A DNA stretch of 9,275 nucleotides, taken from the NCBI GenBank assembly GCA_001017865.1, contig LATQ01000001.1:2470820-2480094 (forward strand), in the 5' to 3' direction. The notes under the pieces were generated by a model. It was not told the DNA's origin. It ran no database searches and was given only the letters and a program-made list of their open reading frames with translations. The DNA is from Rhodococcus sp. IITR03 (GTDB lineage: Bacteria; Actinomycetota; Actinomycetes; Mycobacteriales; Mycobacteriaceae). Positions 1-7,017 of the stretch are shown one piece after another. The translations under genes and the position numbers were made by a program. Numbering within the stretch: the first letter of the stretch is position 1; the number at the start of each line of letters is the position of its first letter.

Positions 1-1
1 G

Positions 2-252
2 GCTCTCGCCGAGGAGGCCGCAGGCAAGGGTTGGTACTGGCCGTCCGTGGCCGGGCATTCGTCGATGCCGCGCGGCGCGCGGTCCGGATCGCCGAGGACG
101 GACGACCGGGCCTCGGCCGGGTGCTGTTCGGCCCCTCCGACGACCCCTCCGGTTCGCTCAATCTCGTGGGTGGTCTGCGTCGATCGATGGCGAAGGCCGG
201 ATACTCCGATCTGAAGGAATTCCAGAAGGTCGGTCTGTCGGTCCGCGGATAA
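2..252 (+). CDS. guaB3: GuaB3, IMP dehydrogenase-family protein, C-terminal fragment (one frameshift)
   Basis: This is the last ~84 codons of a gene that enters from the left edge. The frame starting at base 2 reads ALAEEAAGKGWYWPSVAGHS and then MPRG. After about base 77 the homologous reading moves to the frame that continues VRIAEDGRPGLGRVLFGPSD and ends KEFQKVGLSVRG with TAA at 250-252. The C-terminal signature (FGPSDDP, LNLVGGLRR, MAKAGYSDLKEFQKVG) matches what I remember of GuaB3, the IMP dehydrogenase paralogue that sits directly upstream of choD in mycobacteria. The exact reaction of GuaB3 in this genus is not shown here; the catalytic Cys loop and CBS region lie outside the window. 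The frame change is explained by one missing base at about 77-82. I infer a sequence error, because both flanks stay family-like. The gene call rests on both this C-terminal match and the neighbours choD and guaA. Confidence 0.8.
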   Translation, partial: SRRGGRRQGLVLAVRGRAFVDAARRAVRIAEDGRPGLGRVLFGPSDDPSGSLNLVGGLRRSMAKAGYSDLKEFQKVGLSVRG

Positions 253-270
253 GGACCTTCCCGGTACATC

Positions 271-325
271 CCGATGGCCGGTCACAGCGTCGCAGGACGC
301 GGTGACCGGCCATCGGCATTTCTCA
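271..325 (+). terminator. Strong intrinsic terminator after guaB3
   Basis: A 15-bp perfect stem (271-285 with 302-316, arm CCGATGGCCGGTCAC) is extended, after one A/G mismatch, by a 5-bp stem (287-291 with 296-300) closed by the tetraloop GCAG. It is followed by CATTTCTC and then a T-rich stretch around 329-336. It lies 19 bp after the guaB3 stop and should end guaB3 transcription before choD. Confidence 0.8.
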
Positions 326-356
326 CCCTTTGTTTTCGTGCAACTCCACGTAACGG

Positions 357-401
357 TAGAGTCCGAGATGTGCCTGTAGTCACACCACCGAGGTGCATAC
401 T
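357..401 (+). promoter_or_regulatory. Candidate choD promoter region
   Basis: After the guaB3 terminator, choD needs its own promoter in the ~115 bp before its start. Two -10-like hexamers are visible: TAGAGT at 357-362 and CATACT at 396-401, the latter just preceded by TG. The second would give a start site near 408 and a leader of about 26 nt that includes the ribosome binding site GGAGG at 424-428. Neither has a convincing -35 hexamer. I see no KstR-type operator (AAC-N2-GTT core), so there is no sign of sterol-catabolic control. Confidence 0.3.
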
Positions 402-433
402 GGCCGGTAACAACTCTCGTCGCTGGAGGTTCC

Positions 434-2156
434 ATGGATAAGCAACGGGTCACGGACTACGACGTCCTGATCGTCGGATCGGGTTTCGGTGGGAGCGTCA
501 CGGCGTTGCGCCTCGTGGAGAAGGGCTACAAGGTCGGCGTTCTCGAGGCCGGCCGCCGCTACGCCGACGCCGACTTCGCGAAGACCAGCTGGGACCTGCG
601 CCGCTTCCTCTGGGCGCCCAAGCTCGGTTGCTTCGGCATCCAGCGAGTGCACCTGCTGCGCGACTGCCTGATCCTCGCCGGTGCCGGCGTGGGCGGCGGG
701 TCGCTGAACTACGCGAACACCTTGTACAAGCCTCCGGCGCCGTTCTTCGAGGACCGCCAGTGGGCGCACATCACCGACTGGCAGGACGAACTGAGCCCCT
801 ACTACGACCAGGCGAAGCGGATGCTCGGCGTGGTGCAGTACGGCCGGATGACCGACGCCGACAAGGTGATCAAGTCGGTGGCCGACGACATGGGCGTCGG
901 CGAGACCTTCATCCAGACGCCCGTGGGTGTGTTCTTCGGCGAACCCGGCCGCACGGTCGCCGACCCCTACTTCGGTGGCGTGGGCCCCGACCGCACCGGC
1001 TGCATCGAGTGCGGCGAGTGCATGACGGGATGCCGCCACGGCGCCAAGAACACCCTCGTGAAGAACTATCTGGGTCTCGCCGAGCGAGCGGGAGCGAGAT
1101 CGTCCCGCTGACCACCGTCACCGATCTGCGTCAGGCCGCCGACGGCACCTGGGACGTGATCACCGAACGCACCGGCGCGTGGGTCCGCAAGCGGCGGCGC
1201 ACCTACACGGCCGCGCACGTCGTCCTCGCTGCCGGAACGTGGGGCACGCAGCACCTGCTGCACCACCTCAAGGACACCGGTGTGCTGCCCGAACTGTCCG
1301 ACAAGGTCGGCGAACTGACCCGCACCAACTCCGAATCGATCGTCGGTGCCGGGAAGATGAGGATCGACCCCGATCTGAAGCTCACCGAGGGTGTCGCGAT
1401 CACCTCGTCGTTCCACCCCACCCCCGACACGCACATCGAACCCGTGCGGTACGGCAAGGGATCGAACGCGATGGGCCTGCTGCAGACCCTCATGACCGAC
1501 GGCGACGGACGCACCCCGCGCTGGGTGAAGTTCCTCGGGCAGGTCGTACGGAACCCCGTGAAGATGCTGCGGATGCTCTCGGTGCATCGGTGGAGCGAGC
1601 GCACCATCATCGCGCTGGTGATGCAGAACCTCGACAACTCCATCACCACCTACACGACCAAGGGTCTGTTCGGCCGCCGCAAGGTCACCAGCAAACAGGG
1701 ACACGGGCAGCCGAATCCCACCTGGATCCCGGCCGGCAACGAGGCCACACGCCGCATCGCCGAGAAGATCGACGGTGTCGCGGGCGGCACGTGGGGTGAG
1801 ATCTTCAACATTCCGCTCACCGCACACTTCCTCGGCGGCGCGTGATCGGATCCGATCGCGACCACGGGGTCATCGATCCGTACCACCGCGTCCACGGCTA
1901 CCCGACGCTGAGCGTCGTCGACGGCGCCGCGGTCTCCGCGAACCTCGGCGTGAACCCCTCGCTCACCATCGCGGCGCAGGCCGAACGCGCTGCATCGTTG
2001 TGGCCCAACAAGGGTGAGGACGACCAGCGTCCCGAGCAGGGACAGCCCTACCGTCGTATCGCGCCGATCGAACCGAAGAACCCCGTGGTGCCCGTCGACG
2101 CACCCGGTGCGTTGCGACTGCCGGTCGTCGAGGTCAAACACAGCGGCGTCGCGTAG
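434..2156 (+). CDS. choD: GMC-family FAD oxidoreductase, ChoD-type cholesterol oxidase (two frameshifts)
   Basis: The protein is a flavin oxidoreductase of the glucose-methanol-choline family, very close to what I remember of M. tuberculosis ChoD, for which oxidation of 3-beta-hydroxysterols is the usual annotation. ATG at 434 follows GGAGG at 424-428. Residues 12-20 (LIVGSGFGG) form the FAD dinucleotide-binding motif. TGCIECGECMTGC holds Cys190, 193, 196 and 200. His465 of HFLGG and Asn508 of NLGVNPSLT fit the GMC catalytic His and Asn. Two single-base losses interrupt it. At ~1095, AERAGA must continue as EIVPLTTV. At 1841/1842, GCGTGA should be GCGGTGA, turning an apparent stop into GGA-VIG. 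Corrected length is 574 aa, against about 578 for ChoD. I see no signal peptide, so it is probably cytoplasmic or loosely cell-wall associated. Whether it really oxidises cholesterol is not settled by sequence. Confidence 0.88.
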
Positions 2157-2178
2157 CGACCCGGAAGTGATCGGATGC

Positions 2179-2220
2179 GCGGCCGCGTCGGGAACACCCG
2201 GCGCGGCCGCTTAGACTGTT
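2179..2220 (+). terminator. Terminator hairpin after choD
   Basis: The arm GCGGCCGCG (2179-2187) pairs with CGCGGCCGC (2202-2210), followed by a T-G wobble (2188/2201) and CGGG/CCCG (2189-2192 with 2197-2200), closed by an AACA tetraloop. The 14-pair stem is followed by TTAGACTGTT, which has a weak T content. It starts 22 bp after the choD stop. The 3' arm touches the guaA -10 box, so terminator and promoter are packed back to back. Confidence 0.65.
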
Positions 2221-2226
2221 CGGGTG
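2212..2226 (+). promoter_or_regulatory. guaA leaderless promoter, -10 box and start
   Basis: TAGACT at 2212-2217 fits the actinobacterial TANNNT -10 consensus and ends 6 bp before the GTG at 2224. Transcription would therefore begin at or within a base of the start codon. No Shine-Dalgarno sequence precedes this GTG, which supports a leaderless mRNA. No clear -35 is seen; that position is filled by the choD terminator hairpin. Confidence 0.5.
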
Positions 2227-3795
2227 TCGTCGCAAAGCCAGCAGTCCAGACCGGTCGTCGTCGTCGATTTCGGAGCTCAGTACGCGCAGCTGATCGCTCG
2301 GCGCGTTCGTGAGGCCAACGTCTACTCGGAGGTCGTGCCCCACACGGCCGGTGTCGAGGAGATCGCGGCGAAGAACCCGCGCGCGGTGGTGCTGTCCGGT
2401 GGCCCCGCCAGCGTGTACGAGGAGGGCGCACCGCGTCTCGATCCCACGCTGTTCGATCTCGACGTCCCCGTCTTCGGCATCTGCTACGGCTTCCAGGCGA
2501 TGGCGCAGGCGCTCGGTGGCACGGTCGCGCACACCGGCTCGCGCGAGTACGGCCGCACCGAGCTGTCGGTCTCCGGCGGTGTGCTGCACGACGGCCTGCC
2601 CGAGACGCAGCCCGTCTGGATGAGCCACGGCGACGGTGTCACCGAGGCTCCCGAGGCTTCGAGGTCACAGCCACCAGCGCCGGCGCCCCGGTCGCGGCGT
2701 TCGAGGACCGGGCCCGTCGCCTCGCCGGTGTCCAGTACCACCCCGAGGTGCTGCACTCGCCCCACGGCCAGCAGGTGCTGAGCCGGTTCCTGCACGACAT
2801 CGCCGGAATCCCGGGCGACTGGACCGCAGCGAACATCGCCGACGCGCTCGTCGAGCAGGTCCGCGAGCAGATCGGCGACGGTCGTGCCATCTGCGGCCTG
2901 TCCGGCGGCGTTGACTCCGCCGTGGCGGCCGCGCTGGTGCAGCGCGCCATCGGCGACCGTCTGACTTGTGTGTTCGTCGACCACGGCTCATGCGCGAGGG
3001 CGAACGGCAGCAGGTCGAGAAGGACTTCGTCGCCGCGACGGGTGCCCGTCTGGTCACCGTCGACGCGTCCGAGACCTTCCTGCGCGAACTCGCCGGCGTC
3101 ACCGACCCCGAGACCAAGCGCAAGATCATCGGCCGCGAGTTCATCCGTTCTTTCGAGGGCGCGGTCTCCGAGGTGCTCGGCGAGGGTGCCGACAAGGGCG
3201 AGACCGTGAAGTTCCTCGTGCAGGGCACCCTGTACCCGGACGTCGTGGAGTCCGGCGGCGGCTCCGGCACCGCGAACATCAAGAGCCACCACAACGTCGG
3301 TGGACTCCCCGAGGACCTCGAGTTCGAGCTCGTCGAGCCGCTGCGCCTGCTGTTCAAGGACGAGGTGCGCGCGGTCGGACGTCAGCTCGGCCTGCCCGAG
3401 GAGATCGTCGGCCGCCAGCCGTTCCCCGGCCCCGGCCTCGGTATCCGCATCATCGGTGAGGTCACCCGCGAACGCCTCGAGATCCTGCGTCGCGCCGACT
3501 CCATCGCCCGCGAAGAGCTTACCTCCGCCGGCCTCGACGGACAGATCTGGCAGTGCCCGGTCGTGCTGCTCGCCGACGTCCGCAGCGTGGGCGTGCAGGG
3601 CGACGGCCGCACCTACGGTCACCCGATCGTGCTGCGTCCGGTCTCCAGCGAGGACGCGATGACCGCCGACTGGACGCGCCTGCCTACGAGACTCTCGAGC
3701 GGATCTCCACCCGCATCACCAACGAGGTGGCGGAGGTCAACCGAGTGGTGCTCGACGTGACGAGCAAGCCCCCGGGAACGATCGAGTGGGAGTGA
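2224..3795 (+). CDS. guaA: GMP synthase (glutamine-hydrolysing) (three frameshifts)
   Basis: GuaA converts XMP to GMP using ATP and glutamine, the last step of guanine nucleotide synthesis, in the cytosol. The N-terminal class I glutamine amidotransferase domain has nucleophile Cys87 in GICYGFQ and the His173/Glu175 pair in VQYHPEV. The ATP pyrophosphatase domain carries the P-loop SGGVDS at 227-232. The C-terminal dimerisation domain ends [12 protein letters not shown] at 2224 is chosen because the alignment to known GuaA begins just after it and a -10 box sits 6 bp upstream. Three single-base losses break the frame: ~2656 (GAGGCTTC for GAGGGCTTC), 2987/2988 (GGCTCATG for GGCCTCATG) and ~3684 (CTGCCTAC for CTGCCNTAC). 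With these restored the protein is 524 aa, the normal size. Because the gene is generally essential for growth without guanine, true inactivation three times over is very unlikely. Confidence 0.95.
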
Positions 3796-3837
3796 TCCTC
3801 ACTCGCGTATGACTGCGTGGGAGTGATCCTCACTCGC
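3786..3837 (+). repeat. Two direct copies of a 21-bp unit containing a small palindrome
   Basis: An identical 21-bp unit occurs at 3786-3806 and 3817-3837, a period of 31 bp. Each unit begins GTGGGAGTGATCC and ends with TCACTCGC, and each contains the inverted repeat GAGTGA-TCC-TCACTC. The first copy spans the guaA stop codon: its GTGGGAGTGA supplies the last codons and TGA. The second copy is non-coding and lies just before the terminator. The intervening 10 bp (GTATGACTGC) is not repeated. Function unknown; it may be a small dispersed palindromic repeat, a protein-binding site, or a local tandem duplication of the gene end. Confidence 0.85.
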
Positions 3838-3857
3838 CGTAAGCGGTGAGACGACGA

Positions 3858-3890
3858 ACGTCCCCCGGACCGATCAGGTCCGGGGGACGT
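3858..3890. terminator. Bidirectional hairpin terminator between guaA and the converging esrI-like operon
   Basis: A perfect 14-bp stem (3858-3871, ACGTCCCCCGGACC, with 3877-3890) has a five-base GATCA loop. Neither side has a T-run, as is common for actinobacterial terminators. It lies 62 bp after the guaA stop and 15 bp beyond the stop of the converging small membrane protein gene, so it can serve both transcripts. Confidence 0.8.
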
Positions 3891-3905
3891 CGCGCAGATG
3901 GGGGG

Positions 3906-4139
3906 TTACCTCCGGCGGTTGGGGAGGAAGACCAGCACCGCTCCGATCAACAGGGCCGCGCCCACCAGGACCCATCCGAGGTCGACGGCGGCGAGGAACT
4001 CGACCGAGAACGGCCCGATCATGGCCCATCCGCTCACGACCAGCGCTGCCAGTGCGGCGAGCAGGAGCAGGAGCGACGGTCCCTTGCGGGTGCGCTCGGT
4101 CCGATCCTCGGTGTGTGTTCCGGTTTCGTGATCAGCCAC
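3906..4139 (-). CDS. Small two-helix membrane protein, translationally coupled to the PspC protein
   Basis: I do not recognise a named family. The 77-aa product has a charged N-terminus (ADHETGTHTEDRTERTRKG), then two hydrophobic segments at about residues 21-44 (PSLLLLLAALAALVVSGW) and 54-72 (LGWVLVGAALLIGAVLVF), and a short basic tail NRRR. It should be a hairpin membrane protein with both ends on the cytoplasmic side by the positive-inside rule. The start is GTG at 4139, with GGAGG (4146-4150 on this strand) 6 bp upstream. This start overlaps the TGA of the upstream PspC gene by 8 bases, so the two are probably translated together. It is one of only two genes in the window without a detectable frameshift. 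A role as an accessory to the envelope-stress system is inferred only from the operon. Confidence 0.75.
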   Translation of the reverse strand: MADHETGTHTEDRTERTRKGPSLLLLLAALAALVVSGWAMIGPFSVEFLAAVDLGWVLVGAALLIGAVLVFLPNRRR

Positions 4140-5598
4140 GACGCACCTCCAGAGATCCGAATTCCATGTTTGCGTTCAGGTCCAGGACCGGCCCGTCGTC
4201 GACTCCGTCGGCGCCGCCGTCGATGCCGGGGGCGGGGCATCCCCTGATCTCACCGGGGCCGACCGTGCAGTCGGCGCGGACGTCCAGGTTCTCCGGCAAC
4301 AGCACCTCGACGCTGCCGAACCGGCCATCGACCTGCACCGTGCGGTCCTCGGTGAGTTCGAGTCCTCGCAGATCGAGGGTCATCGCCCCGAACTGGAAGC
4401 TGTACTCGGACTCGAGCTGATCGGTACTGGTCGGAGCCCAGGTCCGGTCGCCCCAGTTGGAGGTGTCGACCGGGCCGGCGATCGAGGCGAGAACGACGAA
4501 TCCGAGCAGGGGACCGGTGATGACGAGCAGTCCGTGACCGCGGTGCAGGAACGCGCCGATCAGCAGGCCCAGACCGACGACCGCGAGGGCCATGGCACCC
4601 ACCCGGGCGGGGGTCACCCAGGCCAGGTCGGCGGCGGCACCGAGCGCGCCGGTCACCGCAGCGGCGATCACGCCAGGCCGAGAACCGTCGTGGTCAGACG
4701 CGAGCGCCGATTCGTGACGATGGCGGGTTCGTGCTTCGGTGCCGGTTCGGGCAGATCCCATGCGAACGGGGCGACCCCGAGGGATCCCATGCCGGCGGTG
4801 CCGAACGGTGGGGCGAGAGCTCGTCGACACCCGGGAGCGGAACGTCGGTGTCCTTGCGGTCGGTGTCCTTGCGTAGGTCGGGCATCGGGGACGTCTTCCT
4901 CTCCGTCGTCTCGGTGGGCGCTGTGGCGTCGGTGCCCGAGGCGGGGGTGTCGGTGCCGAGGCCGGAGTGGTGTCCACGACCTCCGTCGCGTCGGTGGCCT
5001 GCCGCAGGCGGGGTCGCCTCCCCGCTCGGTGTCGTCGTGCCGCCGGACCCGCCTGCATGTGCCATGCCCCGGTGTGTGCGCCCCACGGGGAGCAGTACGC
5101 GTTCGTCACCGGAGGCTGAGGAAAGGCCGCCTGGGTGGGGAAGGAGGTTCCCTCGGGCGCGGGCAGCACCGGCGGTTCGGGACGCCGCTGATAGAGCAGC
5201 CACCAGCCGCCGAGCAGCAGGAGCGTTCCGATGAATCCGGAGCCGCCCGAACCCGCACCCACCGGTCCGATGGCACCCGCCGCGATCGCCAGGGCCACGA
5301 GGAGCACGACGACCTTGGTGGTCGAGTCCGAGCTCGCACCCCGCCCGACGAGCGATTCGAGCGAAGAGACCTGGTCGCCGTGACGGGGGAACATCAGCCA
5401 GGCGGCCAGATAGAGGACGAGACCGCCACCGCCGAACAGCGCCGACGCGACGAAGACGACACGGATCAGCACGGGATCGACGCCGTAGCGCGCTCCGATA
5501 CCCGAGCACACACCCGCGATGTGCCCCTCCTTCGGCAGACGCACGGGGCGGGTCCGCCACATGTCCGCCACCTGGTCCTGAAAGCTCCTCGTGTCCAT
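4132..5598 (-). CDS. PspC-domain membrane protein, EsrI/LiaF-like regulator (multiple frameshifts)
   Basis: The N-terminal PspC domain (about residues 15-72, with AGVCSGIGARYGVDPVLIR) is followed by hydrophobic segments around 91-113 and 120-140. A Pro/Thr/Asp-rich linker follows, then more membrane segments (VIAAAVTGALGAAADLAWV, MALAVVGLGLLIGAFL, LLVITGPLLGFVVLASIAG). The C-terminal ~90 residues form a beta-rich domain with three FG-x-hydrophobic repeats (FGAMTLDL, FGSVEVLLP, FGSLEVRR), like the LiaF-type domain. Its divergence from a PspC sensor kinase and LuxR regulator matches C. glutamicum EsrI, described as an inhibitor of EsrSR; that role is inferred by analogy. Start ATG 5598 is preferred because longer versions run into the operator. 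Single-base losses near 4956, 4780 and 4671 move the frame three times and return it to the original, so an open but wrong ~95-codon stretch lies between. A further compensated shift near 5040-5000 is possible. Corrected length is about 489 aa. Confidence 0.72.
   Translation of the reverse strand: MDTRSFQDQVADMWRTRPVRLPKEGHIAGVCSGIGARYGVDPVLIRVVFVASALFGGGGLVLYLAAWLMFPRHGDQVSSLESLVGRGASSDSTTKVVVLLVALAIAAGAIGPVGAGSGGSGFIGTLLLLGGWWLLYQRRPEPPVLPAPEGTSFPTQAAFPQPPVTNAYCSPWGAHTGAWHMQAGPAARRHRAGRRPRLRQATDATEVVDTTPASAPTPPPRAPTPQRPPRRRRGRRPRCPTYARTPTARTPTFRSRVSTSSRPTVRHRRHGIPRGRPVRMGSARTGTEARTRHRHESALASDHDGSRPGVIAAAVTGALGAAADLAWVTPARVGAMALAVVGLGLLIGAFLHRGHGLLVITGPLLGFVVLASIAGPVDTSNWGDRTWAPTSTDQLESEYSFQFGAMTLDLRGLELTEDRTVQVDGRFGSVEVLLPENLDVRADCTVGPGEIRGCPAPGIDGGADGVDDGPVLDLNANMEFGSLEVRRG
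4844..4873 (-). repeat. Perfect 15-bp tandem duplication encoding RKDTD-RKDTD
   Basis: GTCGGTGTCCTTGCG occurs twice without a gap (4844-4858, 4859-4873). In the corrected frame of the PspC protein this encodes the charged pentapeptide RKDTD twice within the linker. The unit is a whole number of codons, so it keeps the frame and may vary in copy number between strains. Confidence 0.85.
4928..4962 (-). repeat. 21-bp period repeat encoding the heptapeptide PASGTD(T/A), one copy short by a base
   Basis: GTCGGTGCCCGAGGC at 4928-4942 recurs at 4949-4962 as GTCGGTGCCGAGGC, which lacks one C. In the PspC protein linker the complete form encodes PASGTDT then PASGTDA. The missing base is exactly where the frame must change between DTTPAS and GTDTPASGTDATAP. 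The intact copy is therefore internal evidence that the other copy has lost a base. Confidence 0.7.
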
Positions 5599-5611
5599 GG
5601 CACCCATCCTG
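5599..5611 (-). promoter_or_regulatory. Promoter -10 of the esrI-like gene
   Basis: On the minus strand CAGGAT (5611-5606) ends 7 bp before ATG 5598. It mirrors CAGTAT in front of the divergent sensor-kinase gene. No good Shine-Dalgarno is present apart from the weak AGGATGGG that overlaps the hexamer, so a leaderless or nearly leaderless start is likely. The -35 region is replaced by operator 1. Confidence 0.4.
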
Positions 5612-5632
5612 CTGGGCTTCCGCGCGCGGCAC

Positions 5633-5651
5633 ATCAGGGACCAACCCTGAT
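5633..5651. promoter_or_regulatory. Operator 1, perfect palindrome ATCAGGG-N5-CCCTGAT
   Basis: ATCAGGG (5633-5639), ACCAA, CCCTGAT (5645-5651) is a perfect 7-bp inverted repeat. It is centred at 5642, 44 bp from ATG 5598 of the PspC gene, and lies where the -35 box of that gene should be. Its form fits a dimeric LuxR/NarL-type regulator; the obvious candidate is the response regulator encoded at 7014-7699. Confidence 0.65.
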
Positions 5652-5678
5652 TTCCGAGGGGCCGATCGGAACCCGGAC

Positions 5679-5697
5679 ATCAGGGTTCGTCCCCGAT
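5679..5697. promoter_or_regulatory. Operator 2, near-perfect palindrome ATCAGGG-N5-CCCCGAT
   Basis: ATCAGGG (5679-5685), TTCGT, CCCCGAT (5691-5697) is the same palindrome as operator 1 with one mismatch and the same 5-bp spacer. It is centred at 5688, 44 bp from the proposed GTG 5732 of the sensor-kinase gene, covering its -35 position. The two operator centres are 46 bp apart. Confidence 0.62.
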
Positions 5698-5719
5698 GCC
5701 GGGCCGGCGATCACCGTGC

Positions 5720-5734
5720 CAGTATCGAGGTGTG
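5720..5734 (+). promoter_or_regulatory. Promoter -10 of the sensor-kinase gene, probably leaderless
   Basis: CAGTAT (5720-5725) ends 6 bp before GTG 5732, placing the transcription start at the start codon. No Shine-Dalgarno precedes this GTG. No -35 consensus is seen, and operator 2 ends 22 bp upstream of the hexamer, as expected for an activator-dependent promoter. Confidence 0.45.
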
Positions 5735-7017
5735 CAACCGGTACCTGGATTACCCGTGACCGTTCCCCGCCTCGAACGGCGGGTGGGCGGTCGCATCGTG
5801 GGCGGTGTGGCCGGCGGTGTCGCCGACCATCTCGGTATCGACGCCACCAAGGTGCGGGTCGCGTTCACGGTGCTCGCCGCCCTCGGCGGGTTCGGGATCG
5901 CGGCCTACGGCCTGCTGTGGATGTTCGTGCCTCCGGGCTCCGACACCGATCGCCCCACCGGCCCCGAACGGCGCCGCGCCATCGGCCTCGCCTTCATGGG
6001 TATCGGCCTGGCGGTGGGTCTTTCGTGGCTGTTCAGTGGTGGTGCCGCAGGCGTGGTGCTGCCGATCGTCGTGGTGGTCGTCGGTGCGGCGCTCGTATGG
6101 CGTGAATTCGACGTCGAAGGCCCCCGATCGGTACTCGGTCTGCCCGCACATCCGACGGTCCTCACATGGGCCCGCGTACTCGGCGGCCTGACCCTCGTCG
6201 TCACCGGACTCGGAGTGATGGTCATCGCGCAGGTCGACGTCGCGGCGCTGCGCTCGTCGCTGGTCGCCGTGGTGGTCACGCTGGTCGGTGCCGCCCTGCT
6301 GTCGGTGCCGCTGTGGATCCGGATGTGGCGTGCCCTCGAGACCGAGCGTGCCGCCCGGGTGCGCAACGAGGAGCGCGAGGAGATCGCGTCGCACCTGCAC
6401 GACTCGGTGCTCCAGACCCTCGCGCTCATCCAGAAGCAGGCCGGCGACCAGCAGGAGGTCGTGCGACTGGCGCGCAGCCAGGAACGCGAACTGCGCCGCT
6501 GGCTGTTCGGTGGGGACGAGACGCCGAGCACCTCGCTCGCCGAGACGCTGCGCACCATCGCCGGTGAGGTGGAGGACCAGTACGGTCTGTCCGTCCAACC
6601 CGTCATCGTCGGCGACGTCGCGCCCGACGACAGCGATCTGACCCCCGAGGCCGCGACCGCCGTGCTCGGCGCGACCCGCGAGGCTCTCGTCAACGCCGCC
6701 AAGCACGCCGGGTGGACAGCGTCGACCTCTTCGCCGAGGTGGAACCGCATCAGGTGAGCGTGTTCGTGCGCGATCGCGGCGTCGGATTCGATCCCGGCGA
6801 AGTACCGGCCGATCGGCAGGGTCTGGCCAAGTCCATCCGGGCGCGCATCGAACGTCGCGGCGGCCGGACGGTCGTGAAGTCGAGTCCCGGAAAGGGAACC
6901 GAGGTGCGCATCCATGTGCCGCGCGCCGGCCGGACGGATACCGAACGCGAACAGGACACCGAGTCGACCTTAGAGTGGGGGGTGAACGACCCCCACCCCG
7001 AGGAGCAGACACAGTGA
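5732..7017 (+). CDS. PspC-domain sensor histidine kinase, EsrS-like (one frameshift)
   Basis: This is a membrane sensor kinase of the NarL/LiaS-type class. The N-terminal PspC domain (about residues 12-70, GGRIVGGVAGGVADHLGIDA) is followed by about four further hydrophobic segments up to ~residue 205. A HisKA_3 dimerisation domain then follows, with phosphoacceptor His223 in IASHLHDSVLQT, and a HATPase domain with the N box LVNAAKHAG, the G1 box DRGVGFD (~347) and GKGTEVRIHVP. The GTG at 5732 is chosen because the upstream ATG at 5696 lies in operator 2 and a -10 box sits 6 bp before 5732. One G is missing from a G run at 6710-6712, so NAAKHAG should continue VDSVDLFAEV. Corrected length is 428 aa. 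Its stop overlaps the regulator start (GTGA). The architecture and the divergent PspC gene match C. glutamicum EsrS, which senses envelope stress; the signal here is inferred. Confidence 0.85.

Noticed and set aside
31..252. A separate small gene starting at TTG 31
   Set aside because: The conserved GuaB3 reading begins upstream in another frame, and the sequence before ~80 in this frame is unrelated to the family.
317..433. KstR-type sterol operator upstream of choD
   Set aside because: I looked for the AAC-N2-GTT palindrome core and did not find it.
2639..3622. A 327-codon minus-strand frame across guaA
   Set aside because: guaA protein motifs are continuous in the + strand once single bases are restored; the minus frame is a compositional shadow.
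5596..5698. Longer starts: ATG 5696 for the sensor kinase and a start near 5634 for the PspC protein
   Set aside because: Both would place coding sequence in the paired operators and upstream of the -10 boxes, and the added residues do not resemble the family.
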